A stretch of DNA of 64,000 nucleotides from Clostridiales bacterium. GTDB lineage: Bacteria; Bacillota; Clostridia; Saccharofermentanales; Saccharofermentanaceae. Positions 18,197 through 25,574 of the stretch are shown in pieces. Position numbers and translations under genes: made by a program. The notes beneath the pieces were generated by a model. That model was not told the origin of the DNA and searched no databases. It worked only from the letters and a program-made list of their open reading frames with translations. Position 1 is the first letter of the stretch. Every line of letters starts with the position of its first letter. The stretch spans positions 124,001 through 188,000 of the forward strand of contig JAFWMQ010000015.1 of NCBI GenBank assembly GCA_017510605.1, written 5' to 3'.

Positions 18197-19042
18197 ATGA
18201 TCACTGATACTGCCGAATACATTAAACGCGTTGACAAAGCTGCTGATTACATCAGGAACGTTCTGTCAGGGCGTTTAATTCCGTCTGTTTGTATAGTCCT
18301 GGGTTCCGGTCTGGGTCCCTTGTCTTCTATGGCTGAATCTCCGATCGAGATCCCTTACAAGGATATCCCGGAATTCCCGGTGTCTACTGCTCCTGGACAC
18401 AAGGGCTCGCTTATTGTGGGCACGCTTTCAGGAAAACCTGTTTTTATGATGAACGGCAGATTTCATTATTATGAAGGTTATCCGATAGAGACGGTCACGT
18501 TTTATATCAGGGTTATGGGACGGCTTGGAGTAAAAGTGCTTCTTTTGACAAATGCTTCGGGCGGTATCAATCTCGATATGAAGGTCCCTGAACTTGTAGC
18601 TATTACAGATCACATTTCTTTCAATGCTGAGCCGGTCTTAAGAGGCCCGAATATTGAAGAATTCGGCACAAGATTTCCTGACCAGAGTCATGTATACGAT
18701 CCCGAACTGACGGATACGCTGGTCAACAGCGCGCGTGACCTGAACATCAGGATCAGCCGTGGTGTTTATGCATACTGTAAGGGTCCCCAATATGAGACTC
18801 CTGCGGAGATCAGGGCATTAAGGATATTGGGTGCCGATTGTGTCGGTATGTCAACAGTTCCTGAAGCTGTAGCGGCCACGCATATGGGAATCAGGGTAGC
18901 CGCGATGTCATGTATTACAAATATGGCTGCTGGTATCTCAGGTAATCCTTTATCAGAGCAGGAAGTCCTTGATAATGCAGCGCTGGCTTCAGAGAACAGC
19001 TGTGCTGTGGTTAAGGAGTTCGTTAACAGAATAAACGTATAA
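18197..19042 (+). CDS. punA: Purine nucleoside phosphorylase
   Basis: A trimeric-type PNP of 281 residues that splits purine nucleosides with phosphate into base and (deoxy)ribose-1-phosphate. The family marks are VLGSGLGPLS near residue 33, the phosphate-binding PGHKG and NGRFHYYEGY near 66-93, LTNASGGIN near 117, GPQYETPAEIRALRILGAD near 195 and GMSTVPEAVAATHMG near 217. The trimeric family mostly prefers guanosine and inosine. It starts 7 nt after the secA stop and is followed 11 nt later by ahcY, so nucleoside released from SAH recycling may be salvaged here; that link is inferred. Confidence 0.93.
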   Translation: MITDTAEYIKRVDKAADYIRNVLSGRLIPSVCIVLGSGLGPLSSMAESPIEIPYKDIPEFPVSTAPGHKGSLIVGTLSGKPVFMMNGRFHYYEGYPIETVTFYIRVMGRLGVKVLLLTNASGGINLDMKVPELVAITDHISFNAEPVLRGPNIEEFGTRFPDQSHVYDPELTDTLVNSARDLNIRISRGVYAYCKGPQYETPAEIRALRILGADCVGMSTVPEAVAATHMGIRVAAMSCITNMAAGISGNPLSEQEVLDNAALASENSCAVVKEFVNRINV

Positions 19043-19053
19043 GGAGTATTTGG

Positions 19054-20313
19054 ATGAGTTCATTTAGTTACGAAGTAAAAGATATCAATCTTGCACATTC
19101 CGGAACCGAGAAGATCGAATGGGCTTATCGGAATATGCCGGTTCTCCGCGCCATAGAGAGTGAACTTATAGAAAAGCAGCCTTTCAGGGGCCTTAAGATA
19201 TCCGTATCCGTACACGTTGAGGCTAAGACTGCGTGCCTTGCAAGGGCTCTTGCCCGCGGCGGAGCTGAAGTTGCTCTTACCGGATGCAACCCGTTATCCA
19301 CACAGGATGATGTTGCCGCAGCGCTTGCCTCCATGGACATAATGAATGTCTATGCGGTCCACGGTGATTCTGAAGAAGAATACTGGGGGAGATTAAAGAA
19401 AGCTTTGAGTTTCAGACCCGACATCGTTATTGATGACGGCGGTGACTTTGCGCTGCTCCTTCATTCCGAATTAAAGGATATGGCGGATAATATCCGCGGA
19501 GGCTGCGAAGAAACCACGACAGGCGTTCACAGACTTGAGATATTAAAGGCTGAGAACAAGCTGCTTTATCCCGTAATCGCCGTTAATGACGCCAGATGCA
19601 AGCATCTTTTCGATAACAGGTTTGGAACAGGACAATCCGTATGGACGGCAATCATGGCTACAACAAATCTTGTCGTTGCAGGTAAGACTGTAGTCGTTGC
19701 AGGTTACGGAATGTGCGGCAGGGGTGTTGCTATGAGGGCAAAGGGCCTTGGCGCAAAAGTAATTGTTACCGAGATCGATCCAGTCAAGGCCTGCGAAGCC
19801 ATTATGGAAGGCTATCAGGTCATGACAATGGACGAAGCAGCTCCCTTGGGAGATTTCTTCGTAACAGTCACAGGCTGCAAAGACGTTATTGTACAAAGAC
19901 ATTTCGAGGCCATGAAAGATGGCGCCGTATGCTGCAATGCAGGACATTTTGATTGTGAAGTCAGCGTTAAGGATCTTAATGATAACTGCATCGAGAAGGC
20001 TGAATTGCGCAATAACATCATAGGTTATAAGCTCAAGAATGGTAAGACGGTTTGCGTTATTGCCGAAGGAAGACTTGTTAACCTTGCATCAGGCGACGGC
20101 CACCCGGTTGAGATCATGGATATGAGTTTTGCTCTGCAGGCCCAGTCTGCAATGTATATAGCTAACAATCCTGAGAGATTACCGGTTGACGTTTACCAGA
20201 CTCCTGAAGTTATCGATAACCGCGTAGCTGAGATTCTTTTGAATACTAAGGGCATTTCGATAGATGTGCTCACGCCGGAGCAGGAGAAATACATCAGTTC
20301 CTGGGATCTGTGA
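19054..20313 (+). CDS. ahcY: Adenosylhomocysteinase
   Basis: The NAD+-dependent enzyme that hydrolyses S-adenosylhomocysteine to homocysteine and adenosine. The 419-residue product has HVEAKTACLARALARGGAEV near residue 53, DDGGD near 128, the catalytic stretch EETTTGVHRL near 152, a Rossmann fold GYGMCGRGVAMRAKGLGAKV near 218 with TEID after it, and CNAGHFDCEV near 291. It is the short microbial form lacking the insertion seen in many bacterial and animal enzymes. RBS AAGGAG lies 7 nt before the ATG. Many Firmicutes use Pfs/LuxS instead, so this route is less common in Clostridia. Confidence 0.94.
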   Translation: MSSFSYEVKDINLAHSGTEKIEWAYRNMPVLRAIESELIEKQPFRGLKISVSVHVEAKTACLARALARGGAEVALTGCNPLSTQDDVAAALASMDIMNVYAVHGDSEEEYWGRLKKALSFRPDIVIDDGGDFALLLHSELKDMADNIRGGCEETTTGVHRLEILKAENKLLYPVIAVNDARCKHLFDNRFGTGQSVWTAIMATTNLVVAGKTVVVAGYGMCGRGVAMRAKGLGAKVIVTEIDPVKACEAIMEGYQVMTMDEAAPLGDFFVTVTGCKDVIVQRHFEAMKDGAVCCNAGHFDCEVSVKDLNDNCIEKAELRNNIIGYKLKNGKTVCVIAEGRLVNLASGDGHPVEIMDMSFALQAQSAMYIANNPERLPVDVYQTPEVIDNRVAEILLNTKGISIDVLTPEQEKYISSWDL

Positions 20314-20333
20314 TCATTTGTGATCATTCGGAC

Positions 20334-20715
20334 ACCGACTTTAATCTTTATATTGGTTTTCGGTCGGTAGTTAAAACTATTTAGTTATAAGCAAATACCG
20401 ACCAAATTGCGAAAATGACGTTTAGGTCGGTATTTTTTTCACTCTTACGCGTATATTTTGCCTGGTAATACCGACTGTTTTATGTTTTTGGGAATTTTGT
20501 CGGTATTTTTCCCGGTGTATGAGCGAAATACAGCAGTCATTATACCGACTTTTTCTTTGTTTTTGATTTTTGGTCGGTATTCGCCATCAAAATACACCTT
20601 CATTTTTACTAAATCATACCGACCGAAATGCGAAAATACGGATTTGGTCGGTAACCGGACCGGGAATTTATTATATGCAACCGACCAACCATAAAAATAT
20701 CAACACCAGGTCGGT
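20334..20715 (+). repeat. Intergenic array A: six ACCGAC/GTCGGT dyads
   Basis: Six inverted pairs of ACCGAC and GTCGGT lie between ahcY and def. Half-site starts are 20334/20363, 20397/20426, 20470/20499, 20544/20573, 20618/20647 and 20680/20710. The start-to-start distance in each pair is 29 nt (30 in the last), that is a 23-nt loop; gaps between pairs are 28, 38, 39, 39 and 27 nt. Arms extend to 11 bp in the second pair (AAATACCGACC and GGTCGGTATTT, 20393-20435), which is followed by a T-run and could terminate transcription. Loops of pairs two and five share TGCGAAAAT. No coding gene is evident in 20314-20863. Confidence 0.85.
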
Positions 20716-20778
20716 CTTTGAAGCGAAAACGGAATGACCACACTGACCATAGTTAAGATAATGGTCATCAGCCGGTGC

Positions 20779-20806
20779 GCGGAGACCTGTTCTCCGCCCC
20801 TTGTTT
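20779..20806 (+). terminator. Hairpin before the def operon
   Basis: GCGGAGA (20779-20785) and TCTCCGC (20791-20797) form a G/C-rich 7-bp stem with a 5-nt loop, followed by CCCTTGTTTGTTTA. It could end transcripts coming from ahcY and the repeat array. The T-tract is interrupted. Confidence 0.5.
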
Positions 20807-20829
20807 GTTTATATTATAAAAATTATAAT
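20801..20829 (+). promoter_or_regulatory. Sigma-A type promoter of the def-thiN operon
   Basis: TTGTTT (20801-20806), a 17-nt spacer and a perfect TATAAT (20824-20829), 35 nt before def. Confidence 0.7.
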
Positions 20830-20863
20830 ATATAAGGAAAAATTCGGATTGGAGACGATATAG

Positions 20864-21346
20864 ATGGCATTAAGAAATCTGGTAATTGAAGGCGATCCGC
20901 TTCTTAGAAAAACGAGCAGGCCTGTGGATGAGATAACTCCGAGGATCATTAAGCTTTTGGATGATATGGCTGACACCATGTATTTTGAGGGCAGGGGAAT
21001 CGGTATTGCCGCGCCCCAGGTTGGTGTATTAAGAAGAGTTTTTGTTGTCGATGTAGGTGATGAACATGGCAAGATAGAGTTCATCAATCCTGAGATCTTA
21101 GAGAGTTCAGGTTCACAGACGGACAATGAGGGCTGTCTTTCTGTTCCGGGCAAGACCTGCGAAGTTGAAAGACCTTCGCACGTTAAGATCAAGGCATTGA
21201 ACAGGGACGGCGAGGAGTTCATTCTCGAAGCTGATGATCTTCTTGCAAGATGTATTTGCCACGAGAATGATCATCTGAACGGCATTCTTTTCATAGATAA
21301 ATCCGTAGACGGAAAGATCTACAATACCAGCGACAGTGAGGAATAA
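20864..21346 (+). CDS. def: Peptide deformylase
   Basis: A 160-residue metalloenzyme that removes the formyl group from nascent N-terminal methionine. All three family motifs are present: [10 protein letters not shown] near residue 45, EGCLSVPG near 90 (Cys is a metal ligand), and HENDHLNG near 132 (HExxH). It is the first gene after the promoter at 20801-20829 and lies 3 nt before fmt, so the formylation and deformylation enzymes are made together. Length is normal. Confidence 0.97.
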   Translation: MALRNLVIEGDPLLRKTSRPVDEITPRIIKLLDDMADTMYFEGRGIGIAAPQVGVLRRVFVVDVGDEHGKIEFINPEILESSGSQTDNEGCLSVPGKTCEVERPSHVKIKALNRDGEEFILEADDLLARCICHENDHLNGILFIDKSVDGKIYNTSDSEE

Positions 21347-21349
21347 GGA

Positions 21350-22312
21350 TTGGACAGGCGTGAACTTAAAGTAATATTCATGGGAACGCCTGAATTCGCA
21401 GGTACGAATCTCAAGGCGTTGATTGAAAACGGATTTAATGTGGTGCTTGCTCTCTGCCAGCCTGATAAGCCGGTCGGACGCAAGCATATACTTACGGCAC
21501 CCCCGGTAAAAGTTTTGGCGCAGGAGAACGGCATTGAAGTCTATCAGCCTGATACTTTAAGAACTGAAGATGCTCTTAACAGACTGAAAGAATGTGAGCC
21601 TGATCTGATCGTTACGGCTGCCTACGGAAAGATACTTCCTAAAGCGATCCTCGATCTTCCTGTATACGGCTGCATCAATTGCCACGGCAGCCTTCTTCCC
21701 GCAAGAAGGGGAGCTTCACCGGTTCAGCGTGCAATACTGGAAGGTGATAAGGTCACAGGCGTTACATTCATGAAGATGGATGTAGGCATGGATACCGGCG
21801 ATATCATTGACGAAGTGGAAGTTGATATCGATCCCAACGAACATACAGAATCACTGATGAACAGACTCGCGGAAGCAAGCGCGGCAAAGCTTCCTGAGAT
21901 CATCGACAGATGGGTAAGCGGTGAGCTTACGGCAACTGAGCAGGATGACAGCAAAGCAACTTCATGTCCGCCTATCATGCCTGAAGAAGGCGAGTTCAAT
22001 TGGACGCAGGATGCAGCAGATATCCATAACAGGGTCAGGGCTTTGAGCAGCTGGCCCGGAGCTTTTGTCATGAAGGATGATAAGAAGCTCAAGGTGCTTG
22101 ATTCGGAGGTTGTCTCCGATGATGACGGTCTTATTCCGGAAGAACTGAAGAACACGGAGCCCGGTACGGTTGTAAAGGCTAAGGGTGAGAACCTTATCGT
22201 TAAATGCGGAAGGGGATTTCTTAAGGTAAAAGAACTGCAGCAGCCCGGAGGCAAGAGACTTAATGCCAGGGACTGCGCACATAATTTCGCGGCAGGAAAA
22301 CCGATCATATAA
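21350..22312 (+). CDS. fmt: Methionyl-tRNA formyltransferase
   Basis: Transfers a formyl group from 10-formyl-THF to initiator Met-tRNA. The start is a TTG, 3 nt after the def stop; the def 3' end supplies GAGGAATAAGGA as ribosome site. The 320-residue product has the N-terminal FMGTPEFAG, the catalytic core CINCHGSLLPARRGASPVQ near residue 105 and MKMDVGMDTGDI near 140, then the C-terminal OB-like tRNA-binding domain from about 205. Confidence 0.96.
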   Translation: MDRRELKVIFMGTPEFAGTNLKALIENGFNVVLALCQPDKPVGRKHILTAPPVKVLAQENGIEVYQPDTLRTEDALNRLKECEPDLIVTAAYGKILPKAILDLPVYGCINCHGSLLPARRGASPVQRAILEGDKVTGVTFMKMDVGMDTGDIIDEVEVDIDPNEHTESLMNRLAEASAAKLPEIIDRWVSGELTATEQDDSKATSCPPIMPEEGEFNWTQDAADIHNRVRALSSWPGAFVMKDDKKLKVLDSEVVSDDDGLIPEELKNTEPGTVVKAKGENLIVKCGRGFLKVKELQQPGGKRLNARDCAHNFAAGKPII

Positions 22313-22367
22313 GAGCTTAAACAGGAAACACGGAATTATACGGAGCAGATAACACAGGAGCAGACTC

Positions 22368-23783
22368 ATGCCTGACGAGATCAAGTACAAGAAGAAAGAA
22401 CTGCAAAAGATAATCGCGGACAATAATGAGCGCGAACTGTGCTTTCTCATGCTCTACTGGGTATATGAGAAGGATGCTTATTCCAATCTGGTAATCAAGA
22501 AGGCTGATAAGATCGCTTCTGAAGCAGGCAAGAAGATCGATTTTGCCAGAGCGATGCTCTATGGCACGCTGACCTATTCATTCACGATAGATTTCCTTAT
22601 AAGGCATATCACCAAGGAAGAAGTTGAGATGATGGATCCTGTCTCAAGAACGGCGATCAGGATGGCTGTCTGGCAGATCCAGTTCGGCAACAATATACCT
22701 GCCTATGCCGCTGTGGATTCAGCTGTCGAGCTAGCGAAAAAATATAATAACAAGGCATCAGGTTACGTTAATGCGGTCTTAAGAAAATTTGCGGACTGCC
22801 CTGAGGCCAAGAGATATATTGAGCAGTTCAAGCCCGGTATCAGAGTCGCTTTAAAGCCTGAGATATACGGAATACTGAAGAAGGATTTCGGAAAGCAGAC
22901 TGCATTTGATATCGGAAAGGCATTGCTTGAACCTGCACATATTACTGTTAGATTCGATGCGCACAAAGTCGATCGGGAGACTCTTATCAAAGAACTTAAG
23001 AACGAAGGAATAACTGCAGTTAAGGGCGGTTTCATTCCTGATTGTGTTGAGATCACGGGCGGATTAAACGGCTTGGAGAATACCGTATGCTTCAATAAAT
23101 ACGGCATGTTTGTACAGGGACAGGGAGCTATGCTCGCTTCACACATCGCACAACCGAGGGTTGCGGATAAGATCCTTGACTGCTGTGCGGCTCCGGGCGG
23201 CAAATCCACGCACATGGCACAGATGTGCAGGGACGATCTGAGCATCCTGGCTGTTGATATTAACGAGGCAAGACTTAAGCTTGTAAGGGATAACTGCAAG
23301 AGACTTGGTCTTACGTCAATCGAGACACTTTGTGCTGACGCTTCGAACATCAATAAAGATGATAAGGATTCCAGGAAGACATATGATATCGTTTTGTGCG
23401 ATGTTCCGTGCAGCGGTCTGGGTCTTTTGGGAAGGAAGCCGGATATAAGGGAGAAGTTTACATACGATGAACTGGATGAACTTATTCCGCTTCAATATTC
23501 TATTCTTGAGCACGCAGCGAAAATGGTCCGCCCTGGCGGAACTCTAATCTACTGCACCTGCACGCTCAATTCTGATGAGAATGAGAGCCAGGTTGAATTA
23601 TTTCTTTCCGAGCATAAGAGATTTCACACTGTGCCGATCGAACGTTATCTTCCTGCTGAAATCTATATGGATGAAGAAAGAGAAATTAATGCTGCCAATG
23701 GTATGATCACGCTCCTTCCGCATATCGATAAGTGTGAAGGTTTCTTCATCTGCAGAATGGAAAGAGACAGAAAGGAAGATTGA
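22368..23783 (+). CDS. rsmB: 16S rRNA (cytosine-967-C5)-methyltransferase
   Basis: RsmB methylates C967 of 16S rRNA using SAM. The 471-residue product joins an N-terminal NusB-like RNA-binding domain (about 1-140, with KIDFARAMLYGTLTYSFTID) to a Rossmann methyltransferase. Key motifs: CCAAPGGKSTHMAQM near residue 268 for SAM, CDVPCSGLGLLGRKPDIR near 342 with the first conserved Cys, and YCTCTLNSDENE near 403 with the catalytic Cys. It runs into rlmN, whose TTG start falls just past its stop. Confidence 0.95.
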   Translation: MPDEIKYKKKELQKIIADNNERELCFLMLYWVYEKDAYSNLVIKKADKIASEAGKKIDFARAMLYGTLTYSFTIDFLIRHITKEEVEMMDPVSRTAIRMAVWQIQFGNNIPAYAAVDSAVELAKKYNNKASGYVNAVLRKFADCPEAKRYIEQFKPGIRVALKPEIYGILKKDFGKQTAFDIGKALLEPAHITVRFDAHKVDRETLIKELKNEGITAVKGGFIPDCVEITGGLNGLENTVCFNKYGMFVQGQGAMLASHIAQPRVADKILDCCAAPGGKSTHMAQMCRDDLSILAVDINEARLKLVRDNCKRLGLTSIETLCADASNINKDDKDSRKTYDIVLCDVPCSGLGLLGRKPDIREKFTYDELDELIPLQYSILEHAAKMVRPGGTLIYCTCTLNSDENESQVELFLSEHKRFHTVPIERYLPAEIYMDEEREINAANGMITLLPHIDKCEGFFICRMERDRKED

Positions 23784-23785
23784 TC

Positions 23786-24823
23786 TTGAAAGAGAAGTTC
23801 TGTCTTGATTTGAATCTTGCTGATCTCACTAAATGGTGTGAAGCCAGGGGAGTGCCCAAATACCGGGCTTCCCAGATATACGGGTGGCTCTCTTCCGGAT
23901 GTGTAAACACCGATGACATGACCAATGTCCCCAAAAATGTCAGGGCAATGCTCGAAGAAGATTTTATTTTCGGGAACTTCGAATTAAGAGAACATCTGAT
24001 ATCGAAGATCGACGGAACCGAGAAGTTCGTGTATGCGTTATATGACGGCAATATAATCGAGACTGTTGCCATGCGATATAAGCCCGGGATATCCGTATGT
24101 GTATCCTCGCAGGCAGGATGCAAGATGGGATGCTCATTCTGCGCATCGGCAAAGATTGGATTCGGCAGATCATTGACCTCTGGAGAGATCCTGGCTCAGG
24201 TTGCTGTAACGCAGAAGATAATAGGCGAGAGGATAAGAAGCGTTGTTATCATGGGTATAGGTGAGCCTTTCGATAACTATGAGAACGTTATGGGATTCAT
24301 AAAGCTTGCAAACGACCCTGACGGTCTTAATCTCGGAGCAAGGCATATCACTCTTTCAACATGCGGACTCGTTCCAAAGATCGAAGAGTTTACAAGAGAA
24401 GGCCTCCAGGTCAATCTCTCGATATCGCTTCATGCACCGAACGATGAATTACGAAAGAAGCTTATGCCTGTTGCTAAAGCATATTCAATTGAGCAGTTGA
24501 TGAAAGCATGCAAAGAATATACAAAAGCTACAAGCAGAAGAGTAACGTTCGAATACAGCCTTTTCGCAGGGGTTAATGATACTCCGCAATGCGCGGCAGA
24601 ACTGACGAAGCTCCTTAAGGGCGGGCTTTATCATGTAAATCTTATCGCAGCCAACGAAGTGCCCGGAACGGTATTCAAATCCTCTTCTCCTGCAAAGGTA
24701 AAGCAGTTCAGGGATATACTTGAATCAGGCGGAATAAACGCAACGATAAGACGTGAGATGGGATCAGATATAATGGCTGCCTGCGGACAGCTCAGAAGAG
24801 GAACGATAGAAGGTACCTTATGA
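23786..24823 (+). CDS. rlmN: 23S rRNA (adenine-2503-C2)/tRNA methyltransferase RlmN
   Basis: A radical-SAM methyltransferase that makes 2-methyladenosine at A2503 of 23S rRNA and at A37 of some tRNAs. The start is best placed at the TTG at 23786, 7 nt after AAGGAAG; a TTG at 23780 is also in frame. The CxxxCxxC cluster is in CKMGCSFCASAKIGF near residue 112, MGIGEPFDNYENV lies near 156, and FEYSLFAGVNDT near 253. The conserved C-terminal catalytic Cys is in MAACGQLR. The stop overlaps the start of prpC by 4 nt. Confidence 0.96.
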   Translation: MKEKFCLDLNLADLTKWCEARGVPKYRASQIYGWLSSGCVNTDDMTNVPKNVRAMLEEDFIFGNFELREHLISKIDGTEKFVYALYDGNIIETVAMRYKPGISVCVSSQAGCKMGCSFCASAKIGFGRSLTSGEILAQVAVTQKIIGERIRSVVIMGIGEPFDNYENVMGFIKLANDPDGLNLGARHITLSTCGLVPKIEEFTREGLQVNLSISLHAPNDELRKKLMPVAKAYSIEQLMKACKEYTKATSRRVTFEYSLFAGVNDTPQCAAELTKLLKGGLYHVNLIAANEVPGTVFKSSSPAKVKQFRDILESGGINATIRREMGSDIMAACGQLRRGTIEGTL

Positions 24824-25566
24824 GAGCTTACGGAATGACAGAAAAAGGACCCGTCAGGGACATGAACGAAGACAGTTTCGCTTATGAGACTGTCGGGCAG
24901 TGCCTTTGCATGGCGGTTGCCGACGGTGTCGGAGGTGAGGCTTGCGGCGAGATCGCGAGCAGGATTGCTGTTGATTCAGTTATCGAAGCCTTCAAGGACA
25001 GCCTGCCTTTTGTTAAGGAAAGAGAGGATCTGCCGGCATACCTTAAAACAGTTTTCAACAAGGTCAATATCAAGATCCTTTATAACTGCCTGGAGCACAG
25101 GGAGCGTATTGGAATGTGCACGACTCTTACAGTTGCGATCCTTAAGGGGACTGAACTGACTGTTGCTCATATCGGTGATACGAGAAGTTATCTGCTTCAC
25201 GGAAGCGAACTGATCAAACTGACTGAAGATCACAATGAAGCAGAAAAACTTGTAAAAGAAGGAAAGATCACCGAATCAGAGGCAAAACGACATCCCGGCA
25301 GGAACAGGCTTTTCAAGGTGCTGGGTGAGAATCAGTATCTAAATCCTGATATTTACAGTTATAATATAAGTTACGGTGATTTGGTTTTCTTATGTTCTGA
25401 CGGCCTTTATTCGTTTATGACCAATGAACAGTTTAAGGCCTGTGCCGGCGAGCGCAATAACCTCGAAGGTATTTGCAGCAAATTGATAAAACAGGCTCTT
25501 GAAGGCAGGAGCAGTGATAATATAACGGTTATGATCGGCAGGGCAGAGCCCGTTGCCGGATTATAG
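24820..25566 (+). CDS. prpC: PP2C-family Ser/Thr protein phosphatase
   Basis: A 248-residue manganese-dependent phosphatase that reverses the partner PASTA kinase. Metal-binding motifs are visible: RDMNEDSF near residue 13, VADGVGGEACGEIA near 32, AHIGDTRSYLL near 115, CSDGLYSFM near 189 and SSDNITVMI near 232. It overlaps rlmN by 4 nt and the kinase starts 8 nt downstream, the usual arrangement in Firmicutes (prpC-prkC). Confidence 0.95.
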   Translation: MRAYGMTEKGPVRDMNEDSFAYETVGQCLCMAVADGVGGEACGEIASRIAVDSVIEAFKDSLPFVKEREDLPAYLKTVFNKVNIKILYNCLEHRERIGMCTTLTVAILKGTELTVAHIGDTRSYLLHGSELIKLTEDHNEAEKLVKEGKITESEAKRHPGRNRLFKVLGENQYLNPDIYSYNISYGDLVFLCSDGLYSFMTNEQFKACAGERNNLEGICSKLIKQALEGRSSDNITVMIGRAEPVAGL

Positions 25567-25574
25567 GGGGAAGT

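Noticed and set aside
20458..20694. Plus-strand open frame of 78 codons within array A
   Set aside because: Its sequence is made of the repeat units; there is no Shine-Dalgarno site, and it starts in the middle of a repeat gap.
20334..20715. CRISPR array
   Set aside because: Although units are regular, the repeated element is a 6-11 nt inverted pair rather than a 24-40 nt direct repeat, spacers are uneven, and there are no cas genes.
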